This document shows positions 8,033 through 16,661 of a stretch of DNA of 64,000 nt, in pieces. Positions within the stretch are counted from its first letter, which is position 1; every line of letters begins with the position of its first letter. The stretch lies in the NCBI GenBank assembly GCA_965247435.1, contig OZ252019.1, positions 3,782,001-3,846,000 on the forward strand. Reading direction: 5' to 3'. The notes below the pieces were generated by a model. It saw only the letters and a list, made by a program, of their open reading frames with translations. It was not told the DNA's origin and made no database searches. The DNA comes from Ilyomonas sp965247435 (GTDB taxonomy: Bacteria; Bacteroidota; Bacteroidia; Chitinophagales; Chitinophagaceae). The position numbers and the translations under genes are program-made.

Positions 8033-9919
8033 ATGCAGTATAGAATAGGTTTCATCAGTGAACATGCGTCGCCACTGGCCGCTTTGGGCGGTATAGATGC
8101 GGGCGGACAAAACGTATATGTTGGCGAACTGGCCGAACAGCTTGCAGCGCTCGGGTACGTGGTAGATATTTTTACCCGCATGGACAATGCAAAATTGCCG
8201 GCTATAGTGCAGTGGATGCCCGGCGTGCGGGTGATACACGTAAAGGCCGGCCCGGCTGCCTTTTTACCCAAAGAACAGTTATTGGATTGCATGCCTGCCT
8301 TCCGCGATGAGATGGAGCATTTTATTGCAAAGCACCATCTCCGGTACGCATTGATGCACGCCAACTTTTTCATGTCGGCCCTTGTAGCCTGCGAGCTCAA
8401 GGCAAGACTGCATATCCCTTTTGTAGTAACGTTTCATGCATTGGGCCATGTACGCCGCCTGCACCAGGGCGAAGCCGACCAGTTTCCTGCCAGCCGTTTA
8501 ACTATAGAAGAAGAAATTGTACGGCAGGCCGACCAGATTATTGCAGAATGTCCGCAGGACCGGGAAGATCTTATACAACATTATCATGCGTTGCCGGAAC
8601 GCATTACGATGATTCCCTGCGGCTTTGACCCGGCCGAGTTTTTTCCGGTTGATAAACAGTTAGCCCGCATGTTAATTGATCTTGATCCTGAAGAACCCAT
8701 GATACTGCAGTTGGGGCGTATGGTACCGAGAAAAGGAGTTGATAATGTGATACGCGCCATGGGCTTATTAAAAAACAAGGTAAAAGCTTTGCGCCTCGTA
8801 ATTGTTGGCGGCGCTGCAGACGATCCGGAAAAAGATGATAACCCCGAAGTAGCACGTTTAAAGAAGATTGCAACAGAGATGGGCATTGAAGCCCGCATCA
8901 CGTTTGCCGGGCGCCGCAGCCGCGAGCGGTTAAAGTATTTCTATTCGGCTGCGGATATATTTATAACCACACCCTGGTACGAACCTTTCGGCATTACGCC
9001 GCTGGAAGCAATGGCCTGCGGCACGCCGGTAATCGGCGCTAATGTCGGGGGCATTAAATTTAGCGTAGCTGATGACAAAACCGGCTTTCTGGTTCCTCCT
9101 AAAGACCCCGAAGCGCTGGCCGAAAAAATTGAGACATTAATCAGCAATCCTTCCCTATGCGAAAAAATGGGCAGGCAGGCAGTCCTGCGGGTTAACAGCC
9201 TGTTTACCTGGGCTTGCGTAGCACGAAAAATGTCTTCGGTGTATCAGCATATCCTGCTGTCGAAAAGCAAACTGGCCGAACATACCAACAGTTTGCAGTT
9301 AATTGATGAAGCATTTGTTACTGCTGCGCAAACAACAAAGCGAACAGGGCAGGCGCTGCGGGTGCAGATACTTACGGCAGGCAACTGCATGGCGGCCTGC
9401 CTGCGTAAGGGCAATAAAATAATGATCTGCGGCAATGGCAGCAGCGCGGTACAAAGTCAGCAGTTTGCTTCCGGGTTAATCGGTCGTTCCGGTATGGGCA
9501 GCCGGGCACTTGCAGTCATGGCTTTATTAGCCGATACCGCCGCCGTTACTGCCTGTGCCAACAATATGGCATACGAAGAAATATATGCCCGGCAGGTAGA
9601 AGCGTACGGGCAGGCAGGCGACCTCCTGATTTGCCTTAGTACCAGCGGCAACAGCCGCAATATTCTGAATGCAATGGCGGCAGCCCGCAAGCGGGGCATT
9701 TACTGCATCGGCCTGCTGGGCAGGGATGGCGGCGAAGCCATACATTACACCGATATGGACATAACCGTGCCTGCACTTTGCGAGCAGCGCATCCGGGAGC
9801 TGCACCTAACCATTATTCATACGCTTACAGCGATTGTTGAAAATGAATTAGGAATGTCCAAAGCCGGGCATAGCATTGCAAAGCTGCACCCGGTTAAGGG
9901 AATTAATATTGCAGTGTAA
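8033..9919 (+). CDS. Fusion of GT4 glycosyltransferase and GmhA-like SIS domain
   Basis: This 628-residue protein has two modules. Residues 1 to about 415 are a GT4 enzyme of the sucrose synthase/sucrose-phosphate synthase type, with GGQNVYVGEL near residue 24 and EPFGITPLEAMACGTPVIG near 317. Residues of about 435-612 are a sugar isomerase (SIS) domain closest to GmhA, the sedoheptulose 7-phosphate isomerase, with ICGNGSSA, LICLSTSGNS and LLGRDGG. The catalytic and zinc positions of GmhA (the H-F-A-E-E segment) read Q-F-A-S-G here and the later Gln reads Arg, so the SIS part may bind ligand without isomerase activity. The next gene, a GmhB-like phosphatase, starts 11 bases after the stop, which supports a heptose link. 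The fusion could be real or regulatory; a lost stop codon is less likely because both halves keep intact frames. Confidence 0.85.
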   Translation: MQYRIGFISEHASPLAALGGIDAGGQNVYVGELAEQLAALGYVVDIFTRMDNAKLPAIVQWMPGVRVIHVKAGPAAFLPKEQLLDCMPAFRDEMEHFIAKHHLRYALMHANFFMSALVACELKARLHIPFVVTFHALGHVRRLHQGEADQFPASRLTIEEEIVRQADQIIAECPQDREDLIQHYHALPERITMIPCGFDPAEFFPVDKQLARMLIDLDPEEPMILQLGRMVPRKGVDNVIRAMGLLKNKVKALRLVIVGGAADDPEKDDNPEVARLKKIATEMGIEARITFAGRRSRERLKYFYSAADIFITTPWYEPFGITPLEAMACGTPVIGANVGGIKFSVADDKTGFLVPPKDPEALAEKIETLISNPSLCEKMGRQAVLRVNSLFTWACVARKMSSVYQHILLSKSKLAEHTNSLQLIDEAFVTAAQTTKRTGQALRVQILTAGNCMAACLRKGNKIMICGNGSSAVQSQQFASGLIGRSGMGSRALAVMALLADTAAVTACANNMAYEEIYARQVEAYGQAGDLLICLSTSGNSRNILNAMAAARKRGIYCIGLLGRDGGEAIHYTDMDITVPALCEQRIRELHLTIIHTLTAIVENELGMSKAGHSIAKLHPVKGINIAV

Positions 9920-9930
9920 GGAAGATAAGT

Positions 9931-10503
9931 ATGCAAAAAGCGGTATTTCTTGATAAAGACGGGACGCTTATCTACGACATTCCTTACAATGCTGATCCGG
10001 CCCGCATCATGCTGCAGCAGTCGGTTGCGGCAGGGCTCCGGCGCCTGCAATCACATGGCTACCTGTTAATCATCATCTCCAATCAATCGGGCGTAGCGCA
10101 TGGCTATTTTACGATAGCAGCATTAAAAGCAGTAAAGGAAAAAATAGAGGAACTGTTAGCAGAACAGGGTATTATCTTAAATGGATTTTATTATTGTCCG
10201 CATCATCCCGAAGGAAAAATAAAGGCATACGCGGTTCAGTGCGATTGCAGGAAACCCTTACCCGGCTTGTTTTTGGGGGCAGCAAAGGAATTGAATATAG
10301 ACCTCTCCGCTTCATGGATGATTGGCGATATTCTGCATGATGTGGAAGCGGGCAACAGAGCGGGCTGCCAAACCATATTGATAGACAATGGCAATGAAAC
10401 GGAATGGCAAAGCGGCCCTTACAGAACACCGGCTTATATGGCAGCCAGTATTAATGCGGCGGCTGACTTTATACTACAGCAGGAGTATACTTTGCAACCA
10501 TAG
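9931..10503 (+). CDS. gmhB: HAD-IIIA phosphatase, GmhB/HisB-N-like
   Basis: This 190-residue protein of the D-glycero-D-manno-heptose 1,7-bisphosphate 7-phosphatase family removes the 7-phosphate during ADP-heptose synthesis. Visible features are the nucleophile motif FLDKDGTL (Asp8, Asp10), SNQSG near residue 50, the zinc site CPHHPEG with C-D-C (Cys89, His91, Cys104, Cys106), and the last acidic motif MIGDILHDVEAG. Length and all motifs fit GmhB. It lies between the SIS fusion and a heptosyltransferase, matching the expected pathway order. Activity on histidinol phosphate or another sugar phosphate cannot be excluded from sequence. Confidence 0.85.
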   Translation: MQKAVFLDKDGTLIYDIPYNADPARIMLQQSVAAGLRRLQSHGYLLIIISNQSGVAHGYFTIAALKAVKEKIEELLAEQGIILNGFYYCPHHPEGKIKAYAVQCDCRKPLPGLFLGAAKELNIDLSASWMIGDILHDVEAGNRAGCQTILIDNGNETEWQSGPYRTPAYMAASINAAADFILQQEYTLQP

Positions 10504-10548
10504 AAACTACGATTCTTTTAAAAAACCTATTCATCAACAAAACCATAA

Positions 10549-11679
10549 TTGAACAGCATAGATATTCCGCCGGCACCCTGGACCAACTGTAAAAAGGTTT
10601 TGTGCATCCGGCCGGATAACATGGGCGATCTCCTGATGACGGCGCCGGCATTACGGGCATTGAAAAAAACTTTTAACTGCCATCTTACGGTGCTTACCTC
10701 AGCTATGGCAGGCTCAGTAACGCCTTACCTGCCGGAAATAGACGAGGTAATCATCTGCAACTTGCCGTGGATAAAAGCAGATACAACAATGGCGGCAAAT
10801 GAGGTTCAACAATTGGTTTTAGAATTAAAAGCAGCAGCATTCGACGCTGCCATATTATTCTCCGTGTGCAGCCAGAACCCGCTGCCTGCCATGATGCTGG
10901 CCTACTTAGCCAATATTTCCCTGCGGCTTGCTTACTGCCGCGAAAATCCGTATGCGCTGCTAACCCATTGGGTGCCCGATGCAGAGCCTTATAGTTTTAT
11001 CCAACACCAGGTAGCGCGGGACCTTGCGTTGGTGGCCGGTATCGGCGCCTATACATCAGACGATCATTTATCTTTTACCTTACCGGCCCAAAGCTGGCCG
11101 CGCGCTGCTGCGAAGCTAACAGCGGCGGGTGTAGATTTACATAAACCCTGGCTGATTTTGCATGCGCCGGTGAGTGAAAAAAAACGGGAGTTTGATAAAA
11201 ATATTTGGACAGTGGCCGCAAAACTTATCCGTGACGAACAGCAATTTCAGATCGTGCTGACCGGCGCGGCGCACGAACAGGCGCTGGTAACCGAACTGCA
11301 ACAGGGCATTGGCGAAAGTGCTTTTGCAATGGCAGGAATTTTAAAGCTTGACGAGTTTATGGCGGCTGTGCAACATACGGCCATCGTGCTTTCTGTAAAT
11401 ACTGCTACCATTCATATTGCAGCGGCGGCAGGCACACCCGTAGTAGTATTGTATGCCTGCACCAACCCGCAGCACACGCCCTGGAAAGTACCACACGAAG
11501 TATTGTATTATCCGGTGGCGGCCGGCCTGGAAAGCAGAAATGAAGTAGTGCGGTTTTTACAGGAAACTTTTAAAGACCAGGCATTCCCGGAGGTAACGCC
11601 CCGGAGAATTGCGGATGCCGCTAAGTGTTTATTGCAGCAAAAAAACGGTGAGCCACAAAAGCAGGAAGCAATTTTTTAA
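10549..11679 (+). CDS. GT9 heptosyltransferase-like protein, TTG start
   Basis: This 376-residue protein belongs to glycosyltransferase family 9, which transfers heptose from ADP-heptose to the lipopolysaccharide core. RPDNMGDLLMTAPALRAL near residue 22 is the N-terminal signature and VNTATIHIAAAAGTPVVVLY is the C-terminal donor-site motif. The start is TTG at 10549, directly after an in-frame TAA. The first ATG in frame falls inside the signature, so a non-ATG start is needed. It ends the rightward block. The donor in this organism may not be heptose. Confidence 0.85.
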   Translation: MNSIDIPPAPWTNCKKVLCIRPDNMGDLLMTAPALRALKKTFNCHLTVLTSAMAGSVTPYLPEIDEVIICNLPWIKADTTMAANEVQQLVLELKAAAFDAAILFSVCSQNPLPAMMLAYLANISLRLAYCRENPYALLTHWVPDAEPYSFIQHQVARDLALVAGIGAYTSDDHLSFTLPAQSWPRAAAKLTAAGVDLHKPWLILHAPVSEKKREFDKNIWTVAAKLIRDEQQFQIVLTGAAHEQALVTELQQGIGESAFAMAGILKLDEFMAAVQHTAIVLSVNTATIHIAAAAGTPVVVLYACTNPQHTPWKVPHEVLYYPVAAGLESRNEVVRFLQETFKDQAFPEVTPRRIADAAKCLLQQKNGEPQKQEAIF

Positions 11680-12304
11680 AACCTTGGTTTTGAAAGCTGC
11701 ACCGCTCATTTCCGGTTGAACAGTTTACTACATGGTTACTTAAGTTTGTTTAAGTTCTCCATTATATTCCGGATGCTGAGGTATTATAGGTGTTGGAAAG
11801 AACAATTCCGTAGGAATTATGTATTTATAGGGAGGAAAATCCGCTCATAATGCGACTCCATAAGAGTTGAATCGCTATTCTTAATTGTTTTTCTATAAAC
11901 AGTTGAACCCTTCGGGTTCCTGCTTCCTTTAAACATTTCTATCCGAACAGTAATGGCAGATGCACCCGCCTACAATGTGGAGCAATTGATGTAATACTTT
12001 ATTTAGTACTATTTTGAAGTATATAACCGCACGATTAATTTCGATTACAGGGCTATGTGTCAGATCTGGCAAAGGCAGGTTTAGGGAAGCAATAAAAATT
12101 TCAGATTGCTTAGCAACTGCCCGGCAATGAAATTTTTGGTCAAGCCGGCTGCTGGGTCTGGCCAGTGGTTGCTTTTGTGCGTTGATGGCTGGGACGCCAT
12201 CAAGAGGTATTACCCTGCAATAATCGCTTTCAGGTGCATTAGAGGTAACTCCGCCGGCCGGTAATAATTTTACCTTATAAGCCAAACACAGTAGCTCTTC
12301 CCTT
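11680..12304. other. Convergent intergenic region, 625 bases, with palindromes
   Basis: The stretch lies between two convergent GT9 genes. Its left half holds a cluster of short palindromes (separate entry). Its right half has a leftward open frame of 149 codons (11929-12378) that overlaps the neighbouring GT9 gene, has no recognisable domain, and was not accepted as a gene. Confidence 0.5.
11804..11919. repeat. Cluster of three short palindromes
   Basis: Three small palindromes lie within 116 bases: AATTCC-GTA-GGAATT (11804-11818), CGACTC with GAGTTG around an ATAA-type loop (11854-11869), and a perfect GAACCC-TTC-GGGTTC (11905-11919). The blocks AATTCCGTAGGAATT and GCGACTCCATAAGAGTT look like a dispersed repeat of the type seen between genes in Bacteroidota; that reading is from memory and not checked. 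No coding frame runs through it. Confidence 0.55.
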
Positions 12305-13351
12305 TCAAATCTTTTGCTGTAGTAATTGCTCCAATGCGTTTTCCGCGAGCCTGATATCCGGCGTTGTTGTCCAGTCAATGGTTGGGTGCAACGTTTGGTT
12401 TAGCGGCGCCCAGCGCTGCGGCTCGCCATCCATACTGATGATGACACTCGGCGTTTCCAGTGCCGCCGCAATATGCGATACGCCGGTACAATTGGCAACC
12501 AGTAAAAAAGCATCCTGTAACAAAGCGCCCATCGCACCTAAGGAAGTGTGCCCCGTAAGATCAATGACCGGGTGTTTCATGTATTGCTTTACTGCGCCGG
12601 TAAGTGCCCTTTCCTCATTCGTACCGGTAAGCACAACCTGCAACCCGGCAGCAGCGCAGCGGTTGGCCAGGCGTGCAAAATACTCCGGCGGCCATTGCCG
12701 CCACGCACCCCTGCTGCCCGGATGAATACATACATACTGCCGGGGCAACAGCGGCAATTGTAAAGTGGCCAACTCCGCTTTATCTGCACCGGTAACCGGA
12801 AACTCGAGGTGCATATCCTGTATTGTGAATGTTGGTTTTACAACTTTACTATGTGCATCACTGTTTACTTGCTTTTTATTTTTTAATGCGCTGTACACGT
12901 GCGCTATCAGCAGCAGGTGCCTTTCAATTTCATGAATATTATCAGGATACTCTAAAAATAATTCACCCGGATAATAATCTTCTTTACGGTAAAAGCCGGC
13001 TGTATGCTTAGCGCCCCACAAGAAAACCATTGGGTTTACCACCGATCCATTGCCCTGCATTTGCAGCGCCAGGTCATATTGCTGTACTGCCATACGCTGC
13101 ATAAAATGGAGCGTGCCGCTTACATCCAACGGCTGCTCCGGCAGGCCAGGATAGCCGGGAAAGACGAGATGTTCATTAAAATAATGCGGATAACGGGATA
13201 CTAATTCTTTTGCCCAGGGCAGACCTGCTATGGTAATGCCCGCCTGCGGAAAATACCGGCGCAGCAAACGGACAGCCGGAATAGCGCACAGCATATCGCC
13301 CAACTGCAATGCCCGGAAGATGACTATTTTATGAATGGAGGGAAGTGACAT
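12305..13351 (-). CDS. GT9 heptosyltransferase-like protein
   Basis: This 348-residue protein is a second member of glycosyltransferase family 9. FRALQLGDMLCAIPAVRLL lies about ten residues after the chosen start, as in the family, and HPGSRGAWRQWPPEYFARL and NCTGVSHIAAALETPSVII are the C-terminal donor-site motifs. The frame stays open 87 codons further upstream, but that extension has no family match, is Arg- and Pro-rich and lies over two GC-rich hairpins, so the ATG at 13351 is preferred. The gene is last in a leftward block with a GT2 and a carbamoyltransferase. Confidence 0.83.
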   Translation of the reverse strand: MSLPSIHKIVIFRALQLGDMLCAIPAVRLLRRYFPQAGITIAGLPWAKELVSRYPHYFNEHLVFPGYPGLPEQPLDVSGTLHFMQRMAVQQYDLALQMQGNGSVVNPMVFLWGAKHTAGFYRKEDYYPGELFLEYPDNIHEIERHLLLIAHVYSALKNKKQVNSDAHSKVVKPTFTIQDMHLEFPVTGADKAELATLQLPLLPRQYVCIHPGSRGAWRQWPPEYFARLANRCAAAGLQVVLTGTNEERALTGAVKQYMKHPVIDLTGHTSLGAMGALLQDAFLLVANCTGVSHIAAALETPSVIISMDGEPQRWAPLNQTLHPTIDWTTTPDIRLAENALEQLLQQKI

Positions 13352-13627
13352 AGCTTGTTGCAAAATATAATGAATATAGCCTGCCGACACAGGCAACTGC
13401 TTGAGTGATGAAAGCGAAAAGCCCGTAATGGCGCGTCCCGCTACCCGAAGACCTGCCTTTACAGCAAAAGCAGGCTCGTGAAGGATAGCGGCAAGTATCG
13501 CGGTGAAGGTTTTGTGCCTTAGCTTTTGCGCCGCACCTGCCCGCCGGCAAAGGCAGGGTACTGCCAATAGCCCCACGCTTGCGTGTGGTGGCTTGTGCAG
13601 CCGGGCAGGCATGGGGCACGCCCAAAT
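13352..13627. repeat. GC-rich hairpin-bearing gap
   Basis: The gap holds CCTGCC and GGCAGG around a 10-base loop (13536-13557) and CCCCACGC-TT-GCGTGTGG (13571-13588, one mismatch). Neither is followed by a T run, so these look like a dispersed palindromic element and not a terminator. An open frame continuous with the GT9 gene crosses the region, but nothing supports its translation. Confidence 0.45.
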
Positions 13628-14584
13628 TTAAAAAAACAAAACCCGGAACTTTCGTGCGCCATATAACGTCCAGTAAACGGATAAGAAAGGAATAATAAAC
13701 GACGTTACCAGCATCTCTGCAACGTGCGATAAAGCACGAGAAGTCTTTGCCAGCCGCCGGGCCGCAAAGGATAAAACAAGTCCCATCCAAAGCAACAAGA
13801 CAGCAAAACTTACCCAATAGCAATGGAGCAATAAAGCAATGACGCCGGATAAGCAACAACCGATTATTGCATAGTATGTCCAGGCAGGCTTTGCCTGAAT
13901 TTTTTGCCGGTACAGCAAAGGATATTTTTTGTATAACAAGGCATTGTACATACTCTTGCGCTGCTCGCTCAAACTGGCGCCCCAAGCAGCTTTACGCACC
14001 GGGTGAACAATAACCGCATCCGGCAGGTGTACAACAGGAACCCCGGCCTGCAGCAACTTAAACTGGAGGTCGCTGTCTTCGCGCCATGCAGCTTCAAAAC
14101 GCTCGTCAAAGCCCTGCACTTTTTCCAATGCTTTTTTGGTGCAGGCACAGTTGGCTGTTACAAAATCGGCTTTCTCCAACTGTGCCGTATTCCACTCGTA
14201 ATCAGTTGGCCTTTTACTTAGCGGAACAATGATGCGGCCGGTATAAGCCATACATTCTTCCTCTTTAAATTCCTGCCAGATATTGTGCAGCCATCCGGGC
14301 GCCGGGATGGTATCATCATCGGTAAAAGCGATGAGTGTTCCGTTTGCCTGCTGCCAGCCAAAGTTGCGGCACGCAGCCGGCCCTTTTTTTTGCGGCAGTA
14401 CATAATAACGCAGGTTGACTGCATGCATCTGCGCCACCACTTCTTTTGCTTCAGCATCGGGACCATCACTCACAACAAGTATTTCGTAATCATTGCTGTC
14501 CAACTGCTGCGCCAGCAGTGCCTGCAGGCAACGCCGCAATAGTTCCGGGCGCTTGTAGGTGGCCATCACCACCGAAATGTTCAT
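13628..14584 (-). CDS. Family 2 glycosyltransferase with C-terminal membrane segments
   Basis: This 318-residue protein has a GT2 catalytic domain (residues 1 to about 215). ISVVMATYKRPELLRRCLQA opens the fold, VVSDGPD and FTDDDTIP are the acidic and metal-binding motifs, and WREDSDLQFKL supplies the catalytic-base region. Three or so hydrophobic segments follow, which would anchor it in the inner membrane. Its ATG overlaps the carbamoyltransferase stop by four bases (ATGA), so the two are translationally coupled. Confidence 0.9.
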   Translation of the reverse strand: MNISVVMATYKRPELLRRCLQALLAQQLDSNDYEILVVSDGPDAEAKEVVAQMHAVNLRYYVLPQKKGPAACRNFGWQQANGTLIAFTDDDTIPAPGWLHNIWQEFKEEECMAYTGRIIVPLSKRPTDYEWNTAQLEKADFVTANCACTKKALEKVQGFDERFEAAWREDSDLQFKLLQAGVPVVHLPDAVIVHPVRKAAWGASLSEQRKSMYNALLYKKYPLLYRQKIQAKPAWTYYAIIGCCLSGVIALLLHCYWVSFAVLLLWMGLVLSFAARRLAKTSRALSHVAEMLVTSFIIPFLSVYWTLYGARKFRVLFF

Positions 14585-16308
14585 GCTTTTATTTGCGTTT
14601 TTTCCAATAAGAAAGAACCAATAACCAGCGCATCAAAAGGCGAACTCCAGAAACATTCAATCGCATCCCGCGGCGTACATACCACCGGTTTGCCCAACGT
14701 ATTAAACGATGTATTAACGAGTACCGGCACACCGGTCTTTGCCTTGAATGCTTTTAATAAATCGTAGTACAAAGGATGCTGAGCCCGGTTTACCGTTTGG
14801 ATACGCGCAGTGCCATCCACGTGGCGCACCGCCGGTATTTTATCTGCTTTATCCGGCATTACATCATAGATAAAAAGCATATAGGGAGAGTAGGTGGCGC
14901 CGGCAAACCATTCGCCTGCATCTTCTTCCAACACCACCGGCGCTACGGGCCGGAAGTCTTCGCGGTCTTTTACTTCGTTGAGGCGCTGCTGCATACCGGC
15001 ATGCAGCGGCGATGCCAAGATAGAGCGGCTACCCAGCGCCCGCGGACCAAACTCCATGCGCCCCTGGAACCAGCCGATAATTTTATCCTGTGCTAATATC
15101 GCTGCTGTTTCTTCGGCCACATTGTCCAGCCTGCGGTACGGCGCTTTGCACCATTTTAAAAATTGCTCTATTTCTGCATCGGTATAGTCGGGACCCCAGT
15201 AAGCATGCTCCATGGTGAAGCTCCGCGTTGCGCCCGATCGTTGCTGCACATCGGTCCATAAAGCCGCGCCCAACGCCGTACCGGCGTCACCGGCTGCCGG
15301 CTGCACCCAGATATTTTTAAACGCGCCTTTATCTCGGATGCGGGCATTCAGCACACAGTTGAGGGCTACACCGCCGGCGCTGCAGAGGTTTTCTTCGCCG
15401 GTAGTTTCCGCGAACCAATCCGTTAGTTCCAGCACACTGCTTTCCAGCACGGCCTGCAGCGAATGGGCAATGTTGAAATGGTGGCTGGTAAACTCTTCAT
15501 GGCGCTTGCGCACAGGACCAAACAGGTCTTCAAAATTGATGTTATCAATGGTGTATTGGCCGTTATTGCCAATATGGATAATGTCTTTAAAAGCCTGCAC
15601 AAATTCGGGCTTGCCATAAGAAGCCAACGCCATCACTTTGTACTCGTCCGACGAATGCAGGAAGCCTAAATAAGTAGTTATTTTTTCGTATAACAAGCCC
15701 AGGGAATGCGGCATATTCACCTGCGACAGGCGATGCAGGCCGGTACCATTGCCAACGTTGTAGGTAGTGGTCGCTTTTTCGCCGCGGCCGTCCAGCGTAA
15801 TAACAGCAGCGCGCTCGTACGGCGAACAATGAAAAGCGGAGGCCGCATGAGCGATATGATGCTCTACAAAATGCCATTGCGCTGCCGCTATCTTCGCACC
15901 AATGAAACGGCGCTGCAGGTGATGCGGCCAGCCATCGGTAAGATGATGCCGAGCATTGATAATGTAAGACAGGAACAGCGGATCCCATGGCGAATCCCAA
16001 TTGCCGGCGGGCGGTTGCTGTGCAGCATTCATAGAAAGTTCTATTACCGGCTTATCGTGTCCTTCCAGCAAAATATACGGATCAAAAGAATAGGCAAAAT
16101 GATCTATCCCGTTGATGTGAAGACCAGCCACTTTTAAGCAATAATCAATAGCGTGATACGGCAGTTCGTACGTAGAAAAAGGAATCGGCCTTTTGCCATG
16201 CTTGATGTGTGTAAAGCGCTCTTCTTCGGCAGCGGCGAGTAAAATACCATCTTTAATAATACAGGCTGCAGCGTCGTGAAAAGCAGCATTAATACCCAAT
16301 ATATACAT
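14581..16308 (-). CDS. Carbamoyltransferase (NodU/CmcH family)
   Basis: This 575-residue protein belongs to the family that moves a carbamoyl group from carbamoyl phosphate, through a carbamoyl-adenylate, onto a hydroxyl of a sugar or antibiotic. The N-terminal Kae1-like domain begins YILGINAAFHDAAACIIKDG, with AAAEEERFTHIKHG and the metal-binding HHIAHAASAF. The C-terminal half carries GRMEFGPRALGSRSILASP and VLVNTSFNTLGKPVV. An alternative start lies 14 codons upstream, but MYILGINAA matches the usual family N-terminus. Operon position with GT2 and GT9 genes suggests decoration of a surface glycan. Confidence 0.92.
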   Translation of the reverse strand: MYILGINAAFHDAAACIIKDGILLAAAEEERFTHIKHGKRPIPFSTYELPYHAIDYCLKVAGLHINGIDHFAYSFDPYILLEGHDKPVIELSMNAAQQPPAGNWDSPWDPLFLSYIINARHHLTDGWPHHLQRRFIGAKIAAAQWHFVEHHIAHAASAFHCSPYERAAVITLDGRGEKATTTYNVGNGTGLHRLSQVNMPHSLGLLYEKITTYLGFLHSSDEYKVMALASYGKPEFVQAFKDIIHIGNNGQYTIDNINFEDLFGPVRKRHEEFTSHHFNIAHSLQAVLESSVLELTDWFAETTGEENLCSAGGVALNCVLNARIRDKGAFKNIWVQPAAGDAGTALGAALWTDVQQRSGATRSFTMEHAYWGPDYTDAEIEQFLKWCKAPYRRLDNVAEETAAILAQDKIIGWFQGRMEFGPRALGSRSILASPLHAGMQQRLNEVKDREDFRPVAPVVLEEDAGEWFAGATYSPYMLFIYDVMPDKADKIPAVRHVDGTARIQTVNRAQHPLYYDLLKAFKAKTGVPVLVNTSFNTLGKPVVCTPRDAIECFWSSPFDALVIGSFLLEKTQIKA

Positions 16309-16661
16309 GCAGGAAAAATTGTGCAGGGTAACAATCATAAATTGTTCCAAGTAGGAATAAATCAGGTGTATTGCCGGAACAGTTTTTAAGCAGTTGTTTT
16401 AATAAATTAGTTAAGTGCTTAATATAACCTGATGAAGATGTTAATGAGATTATGAACAAAAGTAACGATGTGTAAAAGAGAAATTTCTCTGCAATATTTA
16501 TAGTGAACGAAGGCTGTTTTTTTAGCGAATGTATTTATAACGAAAATAAATTTCAGTCCATCACAGGCCTTTGATGCCATTACAGGTGAGAGATTTTACT
16601 TCCACACAGGAGGAAGAAATAGCGTAACCGAGGAATTTTTGTTATTAAAAACAGACTCTTC
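16309..16661. other. Gene-free stretch, 353 bases
   Basis: The stretch is AT-rich between the two-component regulator and the carbamoyltransferase gene, both read leftward. It probably holds the 3' end of the former transcript and the promoter of the latter. No clear terminator hairpin was found. Confidence 0.45.

Noticed and set aside
11929..12378. Leftward 149-codon frame between GT9 genes
   Set aside because: No recognisable domain, unusual composition, and overlaps the end of the GT9 gene; treated as non-coding.
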